Source: Acidobacteriaceae bacterium (GTDB lineage: Bacteria > Acidobacteriota > Terriglobia > Bryobacterales > Bryobacteraceae). Taken from it: DNA of 5,997 nt. Location of the stretch: assembly GCA_019244945.1 (NCBI GenBank), contig JAFASD010000131.1, positions 1-5,997 of the forward strand, given 5' to 3'. A program made the position numbers and the translations under genes. The notes under the pieces were generated by a model that worked only from the letters and a program-made list of their open reading frames with translations, ran no database searches and was not told the DNA's origin. This document shows positions 1-5,997 of this stretch, one piece after another; position 1 is the stretch's first letter, and the number at the start of each line of letters is the position of its first letter.

Positions 1-1077
1 GTGATTGGCGAAGTGGAGCTTGCGTCTTATTTTTTGAAGGGACCGGTTATCGGGATTACGGGATCGAATGGAAAGACTACGACGACGGCATTGACCGGGC
101 ATGTGTTGAAGCAGTGCGGAATGGCTTGCCAGGTGGGCGGGAACATCGGCACGGCGGTTACGGCGCTTATTGATTCTTCTAGGGCGGATCAGTGGAACGT
201 TCTCGAGCTATCGAGTTTTCAACTCGAATCGATTCGCACGTTTCGAGCTCGAATTTCGGCTTGCTTGAACGTGACTCCGGATCATTTGGACCGGCACCAC
301 ACGTTCGAAAAATACGCAGCGGCCAAGGCGCGCCTGTTTGAGACTCAGAATGCGGAGGATTGTGCGGTTTTGAATTACGATGACGAAACCTGCCGGAGTT
401 ATGCGCGGCAGACCAGAGCCACGGTGTACTGGTTCAGCTCTGCCAGGCGCGTGCCCTCCGGTATTTGGATGAATGGGGACGAGCTGTTCTTGAACGATGA
501 ATCGTTCCTGGCGCAGTCGCAAATAAAGCTGCGCGGTTTGCACAATGTGGAAAATGTCATGGCGGCGGCGCTCGTGGCGCACCTGGCGGGGGCGGCAGTG
601 AAACAGATCGGAGCGGCTGTCGAATCTTTTCCCGGCGTGGAGCACAGGCTTGAATTCGTGCGCGAAGTGGCGGGCGTGGCTTATTACAACGACTCAAAAG
701 CGACCAACGTAGACGCGACTTTGAAGGCGATTGATGCGTTTCCGCAGGGTTTATGGATCATCCTCGGCGGGAAAGACAAGGGAAGTGAATACGCGCCTTT
801 GAGAGAACCATTGCGGCAAAGAGCGAAGGCCGCCTTATTGATTGGAGCGGACCCGCCTTATCCGCAGGCCGCGGCCCCGCTCATCAAAGAAGCTTTGAAA
901 GATGCCGTTCCGATTTTTGAGTGCGGCACGCTGAAACGCGCGATCCACTACGCGCGTGAGCACGCGGCCAGCGGCGACGTGGTTCTGCTCGCGCCCGCTT
1001 GCGCGAGTTTCGATCAGTTTCAAAACTACGAAGAGCGCGGTAACGCGTTCAAACAGATTGTGGCGGACTTGTCGTAA
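1..1077 (+). CDS. murD: MurD, UDP-MurNAc-L-alanine:D-glutamate ligase (5' end cut by window)
   Basis: Cytoplasmic ATP-dependent Mur ligase that adds D-glutamate to UDP-MurNAc-L-Ala, the second step of stem-peptide assembly. The 358 visible residues begin at a point matching about residue 92 of E. coli MurD (IGEVEL against VGDIEL). The N-terminal UDP-binding domain is therefore mostly outside the window, and the GTG at base 1 is an internal valine rather than a start. Visible, numbered from base 1: P-loop GSNGKTT (21-27); LELSSFQLE with the Mg-binding Glu69; NVTPDHLDR with His95; AAKARLFE with Lys109, the position carbamylated in Mur ligases; DSKATN (231-236) of the C-terminal domain; and LLAPACASFDQF (329-340), the MurD hallmark. 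These separate it from MurC, MurE and MurF. The gene ends in TAA and ftsW starts 5 nt later, so the two are probably co-transcribed. Nothing in the visible part looks defective. Confidence 0.97.
   Translation: MIGEVELASYFLKGPVIGITGSNGKTTTTALTGHVLKQCGMACQVGGNIGTAVTALIDSSRADQWNVLELSSFQLESIRTFRARISACLNVTPDHLDRHHTFEKYAAAKARLFETQNAEDCAVLNYDDETCRSYARQTRATVYWFSSARRVPSGIWMNGDELFLNDESFLAQSQIKLRGLHNVENVMAAALVAHLAGAAVKQIGAAVESFPGVEHRLEFVREVAGVAYYNDSKATNVDATLKAIDAFPQGLWIILGGKDKGSEYAPLREPLRQRAKAALLIGADPPYPQAAAPLIKEALKDAVPIFECGTLKRAIHYAREHAASGDVVLLAPACASFDQFQNYEERGNAFKQIVADLS
203..253. repeat. Cluster of TCGA palindromes inside murD
   Basis: TCGA occurs six times between 203 and 252. It forms a 7-bp perfect stem with a 3-nt loop (TCGAGTT 211-217 with AACTCGA 221-227), a 12-bp palindrome CGAATCGATTCG (225-236) and a second 12-bp palindrome TTCGAGCTCGAA (242-253). 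The stretch encodes the conserved LELSSFQLESIRTF region, so codon choice for Ser, Glu and Arg may explain much of it. No function is assigned. Confidence 0.35.
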
Positions 1078-1082
1078 AGCAA

Positions 1083-2219
1083 ATGGCGCAGCGGCTCAAA
1101 ACAGATTGGATTTTGTTTTTGACGGTGATCACGATGGTGTGTTTTGGTCTGGTAATGGTGTACACATCGTCCGCGGTCGTCGCGCAGATCAAATATCACG
1201 TTTCGAGCACTCATTTTGTCTTAAGACAGCTGGGTTGGGCGATTGTTTCGATGAGTGTCCTACTGTATTGCATGAGGCGCGACTATCGTCGATGGAACAG
1301 CCCCAAAGTCGCGTTCGCCGGCTTAGGTTTGGTCTTGCTGCTGCTATTGGCGGTATATGTTACGGATAGCGGTAGTCATCGATGGCTGAAAGCAGGCCCG
1401 TTTTCGTTGCAACCCTCGGAGCTGGCGAAACCGGCCCTGACGCTATTTCTGGCGTTTTTTCTTTGCCGGCGTTTGGATGCCATCAACGACCGGCACACAT
1501 TAGGGCCGATTGCCATATGCATATCCTTCATGGCTTTGGCGGTCGCGGTCGCGGATTTAGGAACGGCGGTGGTGCTGGTTACAACGACCATCGCGGTGAT
1601 TTTCGTGGCGGGCGTCGAGTACCGGTATCTGATTGCATGCGGCGTTTTAGGCGCTCTGCTAGGCGCGGGGTTCATCATCATGAAACCTTATCGGCTTGCA
1701 CGAGCGATCGATTTTGTGGATAGAAATCACACACTCTTGAACAAAGTCGATCCGAACGGGCACGTACTCGGATATGCAAAACAAACGGCCTCGACCAGCG
1801 ATCCCGGTTATCAGCAGCGGCAGGCCAAGATTGCGGCGGGCGCGGGAGGAGTGGCGGGCGTTGGACTGATGAACGGAAATATCCTTTATGTGCCGGAGGC
1901 GCACACGGATTTCATTTACGCGGTTATCGGGGAAGAGACTGGTTTTCTTGGGGCAGCGCTGTTGATCGCCGGATTTATGGTGGTGCTCTGGCGCGGGATG
2001 AGGACGTATATCTGCGCGGCGGATCATTTCGGGCGCTATCTGGCGCTCAGTGTGACGGTTTGTGTAGTGGTGCAGGCGCTGGTGAATATCAGCGTGGTGC
2101 TCGACCTGATACCGAATAAAGGCATTCCTTTGCCGTTTATCAGCTACGGTGGGAGCTCGCTTCTGAGCACGTTACTGCTTATGGGCATGCTCCTGAGCGT
2201 GAGCGAGCATGCGGCCTAG
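1083..2219 (+). CDS. ftsW: FtsW, septal peptidoglycan glycosyltransferase (SEDS family)
   Basis: Polytopic SEDS protein of the inner membrane that polymerises lipid II at the division septum with its partner class B PBP (FtsI). It is 378 residues, close to the usual length, with hydrophobic segments throughout (about ten spans expected, the first at about 9-28). SEDS marks in order: VMVYTSSA (24-31); HRWLKAGPFSLQPSELAKPA (99-118); PEAHTDFIYAVIGEE (271-285) with Asp276 at the position of the catalytic aspartate; and IPLPFISYGGSSLL (348-361). FtsW rather than RodA is chosen from the setting between murD and murG. The loop between KPYR (201-204) and GYQ (242-244) holds 37 residues against about 17 in E. 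coli FtsW from memory. The protein stops shortly after the last span, so it lacks a long cytoplasmic tail. ATG 1083 lies 5 nt after murD with no clear Shine-Dalgarno sequence, suggesting coupling to murD translation. Confidence 0.95.
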   Translation: MAQRLKTDWILFLTVITMVCFGLVMVYTSSAVVAQIKYHVSSTHFVLRQLGWAIVSMSVLLYCMRRDYRRWNSPKVAFAGLGLVLLLLLAVYVTDSGSHRWLKAGPFSLQPSELAKPALTLFLAFFLCRRLDAINDRHTLGPIAICISFMALAVAVADLGTAVVLVTTTIAVIFVAGVEYRYLIACGVLGALLGAGFIIMKPYRLARAIDFVDRNHTLLNKVDPNGHVLGYAKQTASTSDPGYQQRQAKIAAGAGGVAGVGLMNGNILYVPEAHTDFIYAVIGEETGFLGAALLIAGFMVVLWRGMRTYICAADHFGRYLALSVTVCVVVQALVNISVVLDLIPNKGIPLPFISYGGSSLLSTLLLMGMLLSVSEHAA

Positions 2220-2230
2220 AACGGCTGGCG

Positions 2231-3331
2231 ATGATGCCGTACTCGTTTGTCTTGACTGGCGGCGGTACCGGCGGGCACATCTTCCCGGCGCTTGCGGTCG
2301 CGCGTATTTTGCGAGAACGGGGACACCGTCTTTTGTTCATTGGGACGAGCGAAGGGATGGAGGCGCGCCTGATTCCGGAGTGGGGGTACGAAATAGAGTT
2401 CATCCGGAGCAGCGGGTTGAATCGCGTCGGCGTGCGCGAGCAGGTTCGGACCATGATGCAGTTGCCGGCGAGCGTGGCGGCGGCCTCACGCGCGCTGCGC
2501 AGCTTCCGACCCCAGGCGGTTTTCAGCATGGGCGGTTATGTGGCCGGACCGGTGATGCTTGCCGCGGTGCTGAACCGCATTCCGCTGATCGTGATGGAAC
2601 CGAACGCGATCCCCGGATTCGCCAATCGAAAGGTGGCGCGCCGTGTTTATCGGGCGCTTCTCGGATTCGAATCGACGCGAGCCTGGTTTCCGCGATCCAA
2701 GTGCGAGGTCACGGGACTGCCGGTTCGTCCGGAATTCTTTACGGTGGAACCGAAGCACGGCGGACCTTTCACGGTGCTGATCACCGGAGGCAGCCGGGGA
2801 GCACGCAGCTTGAACCGCGCGTCGCGGGCCAGTTGGCCGCTTTTTCGGGAGAGCGGGAGTGGGGTTCGTATTTTTCATCAGACCGGTCCCGCGGAGCACG
2901 AAAGCTCAGCGCAAGAGTTTGCTGCCACCGGACTCGAAGGACAGGTTGTGCCGTTCATTAAGAACATGGCGCAAGCCTTTGCAGGAGCGGATTTGGTGGT
3001 CGGCCGCGCTGGAGCGGGAGCGGTAAATGAGATCGCAGCCGCGGGCATGCCTTCGGTTCTGGTCCCTCTGCCGTTTGCGGCGGACGATCATCAGCGGCGC
3101 AATGCGGAAGCGTTGGTCTCAGCCGGGGCAGCGCGCATGGTTTTGGATGGGGAGCTGAATGGAGAGCGCCTTTTTCAGGAAGTGGAAAAGATGCAGCGGA
3201 ATCCCGGGGAATTGGACGAGATGCGCGCGAGGGTGCGGCGATTCGCGAAACCGGGCGCGGCGGAGCGGGCGGCGGAAGTTTTAGAGGAAGCGGCAACGAG
3301 AAAAATGCAAAACAGCAGGTTTTCGCATTGA
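2231..3331 (+). CDS. murG: MurG, UDP-GlcNAc:lipid I GlcNAc transferase
   Basis: Peripheral GT-B glycosyltransferase (family GT28) on the cytoplasmic face of the membrane. It transfers GlcNAc from UDP-GlcNAc to lipid I, giving lipid II. It is 366 residues against about 355 in E. coli. Visible marks: glycine loop GGGTGGH (10-16, His16); MGGYVAGP (100-107); EPNAIPGF (123-130), where many homologues read EQNAVPG; third glycine-rich loop GGSRGA (186-191, usually GGSQGA); and RAGAGAVNEIAAAG (259-272) with Glu267 at the position that contacts the ribose of UDP-GlcNAc. The end carries a short polar, basic tail (TRKMQNSRFSH) beyond the usual final helix. ATG 2231 and ATG 2234 are adjacent and equally possible starts; neither has a clear Shine-Dalgarno sequence. 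The start lies 11 nt after ftsW, consistent with coupled translation. Its TGA stop falls inside a candidate promoter for murC. Confidence 0.96.
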   Translation: MMPYSFVLTGGGTGGHIFPALAVARILRERGHRLLFIGTSEGMEARLIPEWGYEIEFIRSSGLNRVGVREQVRTMMQLPASVAAASRALRSFRPQAVFSMGGYVAGPVMLAAVLNRIPLIVMEPNAIPGFANRKVARRVYRALLGFESTRAWFPRSKCEVTGLPVRPEFFTVEPKHGGPFTVLITGGSRGARSLNRASRASWPLFRESGSGVRIFHQTGPAEHESSAQEFAATGLEGQVVPFIKNMAQAFAGADLVVGRAGAGAVNEIAAAGMPSVLVPLPFAADDHQRRNAEALVSAGAARMVLDGELNGERLFQEVEKMQRNPGELDEMRARVRRFAKPGAAERAAEVLEEAATRKMQNSRFSH

Positions 3332-3339
3332 CACGAAAA
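3320..3339. repeat. 6-bp inverted repeat bracketing the -35 box
   Basis: TTTTCG (3320-3325) and CGAAAA (3334-3339) are perfect reverse complements separated by 8 nt that contain TTGACA. The repeat does not extend further outward or inward. It is not followed by a T run and has only two G-C pairs per arm, so it does not look like a terminator. It could be an operator over the -35 box or chance in an A/T-rich spot; I do not recognise it as a known operator. Confidence 0.4.
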
Positions 3340-3356
3340 AGGAAAGCCGAAACAAT
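3328..3356 (+). promoter_or_regulatory. Candidate sigma70-type promoter for murC-ftsQ-ftsA
   Basis: A perfect -35 hexamer TTGACA (3328-3333) overlaps the murG TGA stop. After exactly 17 nt comes AACAAT (3351-3356). That matches TATAAT at four of six places, including the A at -11 and the T at -7 that matter most. The 70 nt from 3301 to 3370 hold 26 G/C (37%), well below the flanking coding sequence. The predicted transcript start is about 3362-3364, only 4-6 nt before the murC ATG. Seen: the motifs and the spacing. Inferred: that it works as a promoter in this host. Confidence 0.5.
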
Positions 3357-3367
3357 ACGTTTGAGAA
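3332..3367. other. murG-murC spacer, the only sizeable gap
   Basis: These 36 nt are purine-rich, containing GAAAAAGGAAAG. They hold most of the candidate promoter (spacer and -10 box) and no small reading frame. AAGGAAAG (3339-3346) resembles a ribosome binding site but lies 21 nt before the murC ATG, too far for ordinary use. No terminator is seen. Confidence 0.7.
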
Positions 3368-4747
3368 ATGTTTTTTAAGCCCCAACACGTGCACTTCGTG
3401 GGAATCGGGGGCATTGGGATGAGCGCGATCGCGGAGGTCCTGCTGACGCTGGGATATGAGGTATCCGGGTCCGATGTGAAGCTCAGCTCGATCACAGACC
3501 GGCTATCGAGCCTGGGAGCGGCGATACACCTCGGCCATGAAGCGGGGAATGTGACCGGCGCCAGAGCGGTGGTGGTAACGTCCGCTCTCGATGCTGCGAA
3601 TCCGGAAGTGATGGAGGCGCGGCGGCTCCAAATTCCGGTGATACCTCGCGGCGAGCTGCTGGCCGAACTGATGCGCTTGAAGTTTGGGATTGCGATCGGG
3701 GGCAGTCATGGAAAGACCACGACGACTTCCATGGTGGCCTCGATTCTGAATGCCGCGGAGATGGACCCGACCGTGGTGGTGGGCGGGCGCGTCGCGGGAA
3801 TGCAAGGCTCCAATGCGCGGGTGGGGAAGAGCGCGATTTTGGTGGTGGAGTCCGATGAGAGCGATGGCTCGTTTCTGAAATTAGCGCCGATCATCGCGGT
3901 GGTGACCAACATTGACCGCGAGCACCTGGATCACTATGCGTCTCTCGAGGAAATTCAGACAGCGTTTGCCGATTTTTTGAACAAAGTGCCTTTCTATGGC
4001 GCGGCGATCGTGTGCATGGAAGACGAGAACATCCAGCAAATCTTTCCCTCGATCGGGCGGCGCACGATCAGTTACGGGCGATCGGCGCAGGTCGATTTGG
4101 AGATTTGTAATATCGCGCTCTCATCGGCCGGTAGCGATTTTACGGTTCGCCGGGGTGGCGATGAGCTTGCAAAATTTCACCTGAACGTTCCAGGAGTGCA
4201 CAATGTGCTCAATGCCACGGCCGCAATTGGCGTGGGACTGGAGTTGGAAGTCCCGTTGGCGCGCATTCAGAGCGGTTTGGAGGCGTTCAGCGGCGTTGAC
4301 CGACGGTTCTCGATTCGGGGAGTGGAGCATGGCGTCACGGTGGTGGACGATTATGGCCATCATCCGACCGAAATAAAAGCGACTCTGGAAGCGGCCAGAC
4401 TTTCTCCGTATAAACGGATTCATGTCTTGTTTCAGCCTCATCGCTTTTCGCGCACCAAGCATTTGATGGATGACTTTGGCACGGCGTTCCACCAAGCCGA
4501 CGATCTGTATTTGCTGGATATTTACGCGGCATCGGAGCCGGCGATCGACGGCGTAAGCGCCCAAGCTCTTTTGGAAAGGATTCGTTCGTATGGTCACCGC
4601 TCGGCGCATTATGTGGCGAGCATGGAGGAAGGCATCCAGACGATCGCTCGCGCGGCGAATCCTGGGGACCTGATCATCACGTTGGGCGCGGGCAGCGTCT
4701 CCCAAGCAGCCGAGAAGATCCTCATTCAATTGCGAGGGCAAGGTTAA
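3368..4747 (+). CDS. murC: MurC, UDP-MurNAc:L-alanine ligase
   Basis: Cytoplasmic Mur ligase that attaches L-alanine to UDP-MurNAc, the first amino acid of the stem peptide. It is 459 residues with all three domains present. The UDP-binding N-terminal domain has HFVGIGGIGMS (9-19). The ATPase domain has GGSHGKTTTT (111-120, Lys116), ESDESDGSFL (161-170) and NIDREHLDHY (181-190, His186). The C-terminal domain has DDYGHHPTEI (327-336) and a FQPHRFSRTKHL motif shortly after. ESDESDGS and DDYGHHP together mark MurC; the homologous recycling ligase Mpl is less likely given the dcw setting. The start is well fixed: an in-frame TGA at 3362-3364 lies two codons upstream, and the next Met is already inside GIGGIGMS. 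No Shine-Dalgarno sequence lies at a useful distance. The TAA stop shares its last A with the ftsQ ATG. murB is not fused to it or next to it. Confidence 0.97.
   Translation: MFFKPQHVHFVGIGGIGMSAIAEVLLTLGYEVSGSDVKLSSITDRLSSLGAAIHLGHEAGNVTGARAVVVTSALDAANPEVMEARRLQIPVIPRGELLAELMRLKFGIAIGGSHGKTTTTSMVASILNAAEMDPTVVVGGRVAGMQGSNARVGKSAILVVESDESDGSFLKLAPIIAVVTNIDREHLDHYASLEEIQTAFADFLNKVPFYGAAIVCMEDENIQQIFPSIGRRTISYGRSAQVDLEICNIALSSAGSDFTVRRGGDELAKFHLNVPGVHNVLNATAAIGVGLELEVPLARIQSGLEAFSGVDRRFSIRGVEHGVTVVDDYGHHPTEIKATLEAARLSPYKRIHVLFQPHRFSRTKHLMDDFGTAFHQADDLYLLDIYAASEPAIDGVSAQALLERIRSYGHRSAHYVASMEEGIQTIARAANPGDLIITLGAGSVSQAAEKILIQLRGQG
4734..4738 (+). promoter_or_regulatory. Ribosome binding site of ftsQ
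   Basis: GAGGG lies inside the last codons of murC with 8 nt before ATG 4747. It supports this ATG as the ftsQ start and gives ftsQ its own initiation signal besides the one-base TAATG coupling with murC. Confidence 0.7.
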
Positions 4748-5571
4748 TGGCGCGCCAGGAGCATTCGCTTTGGGGCGGAATCCGCTGGTGGCGCCTTCTC
4801 TTTTGGCTGGTTGCGGGTGTGCTTCTGATGGTGAGCACCCTGTTCGGATGGCGCCGTACGGAAGAGTTCTTGATTAAGGATGACCGCTTCCGGATTGCGG
4901 AGGCGGAGGATTTCGCATCGCCAAGCAGGAATCTGCTATTGGAGGGAATTCACTATGCGCCGGCTTCCCAGATCCGTCGTGTGTTCGCCGAAGATTTCGG
5001 CCGCAGCCTTTATCTGGTTCCGATACAAGAACGCCGTAGGCAGATCCTGGAGATTGATTGGGTGGAGAATGCGTCGGTGTCGAAGATCTGGCCGGACACG
5101 GTAAAGGTGCGGATTCGGGAGCGCGTTCCCGTCGCTTTCGTTCATCTGTTGCCGAACCAGAAGGACGGGAGATTTCAATTGGCGCTGATTGACAAGGACG
5201 GCTACATCCTGAGGCCGCGGGTAAAGGCGAAATTCACGTTGCCGGTGATCACGGGAATTCGTGAGGACGAAGAGCGTGAGAACCGGCGTGCGCGCGTGCG
5301 CCGGGTTCTTTCGATGTTGAAAGATATTGGGCCGCTGAGCCAACAGGTTTCCGAAATCAACGTGGCCGATCCGAACGATCTGGTGTTGGCGGAACACGTC
5401 CAAGACGGCGTGGTGAATCTCTTGATGGGCGACGAAAACTATGCCGAACGGCTACAGAATTTTTTGGCGAACTACGACGAACTGAAAGAGAAGCGGCCGG
5501 ATGCAAAGACGCTGGATTTGCGTGTTGACGGCCTGATTACGGCAGTGGGAGAAGAGCACCATGCGCAGTAA
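4747..5571 (+). CDS. ftsQ: FtsQ/DivIB, divisome membrane protein with POTRA domain
   Basis: Bitopic division protein that joins FtsB and FtsL in the divisome and helps control septal synthesis by FtsW/FtsI. It is 274 residues. A short cytoplasmic tail (1-13) precedes one membrane span (about 14-34, rich in W, L and V). An extracytoplasmic POTRA domain covers about 46-127, containing LLLEGIHYAPASQI, the GRSLYLVP stretch and VENASVSKIWPDTVKVRIRERVPVA. The beta domain covers about 129-265, ending in KTLDLRVDGLITAV. The WPDTVKVRIRERVPVA pattern is the most typical part for FtsQ/DivIB. Sequence conservation in this family is low, so the call rests on architecture plus its place between murC and ftsA. 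ATG 4747 overlaps the murC stop by one base and is preceded by a good GAGGG sequence. A charged run (REDEERENRRARVRR, 172-186) lies in the middle of the beta domain. Confidence 0.92.
   Translation: MARQEHSLWGGIRWWRLLFWLVAGVLLMVSTLFGWRRTEEFLIKDDRFRIAEAEDFASPSRNLLLEGIHYAPASQIRRVFAEDFGRSLYLVPIQERRRQILEIDWVENASVSKIWPDTVKVRIRERVPVAFVHLLPNQKDGRFQLALIDKDGYILRPRVKAKFTLPVITGIREDEERENRRARVRRVLSMLKDIGPLSQQVSEINVADPNDLVLAEHVQDGVVNLLMGDENYAERLQNFLANYDELKEKRPDAKTLDLRVDGLITAVGEEHHAQ
5547..5556 (+). promoter_or_regulatory. Ribosome binding site of ftsA
   Basis: GGGAGAAGAG lies inside the 3' end of ftsQ. Its GGAG (5548-5551) is 9 nt from ATG 5561. This fixes the ftsA start within ftsQ and explains the 11-nt overlap. 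Confidence 0.75.
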
Positions 5572-5997
5572 GACAAGACTCGCGGTGGGGCTGGATTTAG
5601 GAAGCACGAGCACGCGGGTGGTGATCTGCGGGCTGGAAGAGGAAACGGTGAAGTTCCTCGGGTTTGGCGAAGCGCCGGTTCAGGCGTGGAACCGGTCCCG
5701 TTTGGCGGATCAGGAAGCGCTTGCCGAGAGCATACGGTTCGCGCTTCATGAGGCGGAGCTGCGGGCGCAGGTGTCGCCGGAATCGGCCGTGATCGGGGTG
5801 GGCGGATCAGTCGCCGGCGTGAACAGTCGTGGTTTATACGAGTTCGGCAGAAGGCGCGACATTGAACCCGGAGACTTGCGTTACGCGGTGGAGCTTGCCG
5901 CGCGCGTTCGCCTGGAAGAGGACCGGCAGGTTTTGCAGATCTGCCCGCAGGATTTTACGCTGGACGGACGCGCGGGATATCGCAACCCGAAGGGCAT
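5561..5997 (+). CDS. ftsA: FtsA, actin-like FtsZ membrane anchor (3' end cut by window)
   Basis: Cytoplasmic actin-like ATPase that ties FtsZ filaments to the inner membrane and signals to later divisome proteins. Translation from ATG 5561 is open to the window end, giving 145 complete codons of a protein usually around 400 residues or more. Residues 8-19 (AVGLDLGSTSTR) form the phosphate-1 loop of the actin/Hsp70 fold. The stretch GVGGSVAGVNSRG opens the FtsA-specific 1C subdomain, and the ADREVLHVLPQEF-like segment appears here as EDRQVLQICPQDF, followed by DGRAGYRNPKG. The 1C features argue for FtsA over MreB or DnaK. The start lies inside the ftsQ coding sequence with a strong GGGAG 9-10 nt upstream. 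The overlap of 11 nt, in a different frame, indicates translational coupling of ftsQ and ftsA. The membrane-targeting helix at the C-terminus, and ftsZ (expected next), are outside the window. Confidence 0.95.
   Translation, partial: MRSKTRLAVGLDLGSTSTRVVICGLEEETVKFLGFGEAPVQAWNRSRLADQEALAESIRFALHEAELRAQVSPESAVIGVGGSVAGVNSRGLYEFGRRRDIEPGDLRYAVELAARVRLEEDRQVLQICPQDFTLDGRAGYRNPKG

Noticed and set aside
1..3. GTG at the first base as the murD start
   Set aside because: The protein begins at a point matching about residue 92 of MurD and lacks the N-terminal domain; the window edge cuts the gene.
68..86. A 19-nt near repeat shared with 3708-3726 (one mismatch)
   Set aside because: Both copies encode the P-loop of homologous Mur ligases (GKTTTT in MurD and MurC). 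Shared ancestry and codon use explain it, not a mobile or regulatory repeat.
1515..1524. 10-bp palindrome ATATGCATAT in ftsW
   Set aside because: Single short palindrome in a conserved coding region with no partner or promoter context; expected by chance.
2209..2961. A 250-codon open frame on the + strand overlapping the start of ftsW-murG
   Set aside because: It lies in another frame of murG, its translation is rich in R, G and A without any known motif, and murG is certain from its family motifs.
4121..4741. A 206-codon open frame on the - strand under murC
   Set aside because: Antisense shadow produced by G/C-rich codon structure; no recognisable domain, and murC is unmistakable here.
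5189..5194. TTGACA inside ftsQ as a possible ftsA promoter
   Set aside because: No acceptable -10 box at 16-18 nt (the place reads G/C-rich), and the hexamer encodes part of an ordinary LIDKDG stretch.

Overview
The window is an internal slice of a division and cell wall (dcw) cluster. All genes are on the + strand and run murD (5' end cut) - ftsW - murG - murC - ftsQ - ftsA (3' end cut). The organism is a free-living type bacterium with a normal peptidoglycan and FtsZ-ring division machinery. FtsQ has a single membrane span plus POTRA, FtsA is present, and base composition looks to be in the high 50s % G+C by eye. From remembered family patterns (MurG with MEPNAIPGF, MurC beginning MFFKPQHVHFVGIGGIG, a lengthened FtsW loop) I lean towards Acidobacteriota, possibly the Solibacter/Bryobacter side. 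This is an inference, not a demonstrated assignment.

Layout. 1-1077 is the C-terminal four fifths of MurD. ftsW (1083-2219) follows after 5 nt and murG (2231-3331) after 11 nt. The only real spacer is the 36 nt at 3332-3367, before murC (3368-4747). ftsQ (4747-5571) overlaps murC by one base in a TAATG junction. ftsA (from 5561) overlaps ftsQ by 11 nt and runs off the end. There is no gene-free stretch longer than 36 nt, and I see no RNA gene, mobile element, CRISPR array or intrinsic terminator.

Function. MurC adds L-Ala to UDP-MurNAc and MurD adds D-Glu to UDP-MurNAc-L-Ala in the cytoplasm. MurG converts lipid I to lipid II at the inner membrane face, and FtsW polymerises lipid II at the septum. 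FtsQ links the divisome (FtsB/FtsL) across the membrane, and FtsA anchors FtsZ. murB and ddl, which often lie between murC and ftsQ, are not at that place here.

Points beyond ordinary annotation. A good sigma70-type promoter candidate (TTGACA, 17 nt, AACAAT) sits over the murG stop and the 36-nt spacer, and its predicted start would give murC an almost leaderless mRNA. A perfect 6-bp inverted repeat brackets its -35 box. ftsQ and ftsA have clear Shine-Dalgarno sequences while ftsW, murG and murC do not. FtsW carries about 20 extra residues in the extracytoplasmic loop before its catalytic motif. I found no evidence of a previously undescribed system; this is mostly a conserved housekeeping region.
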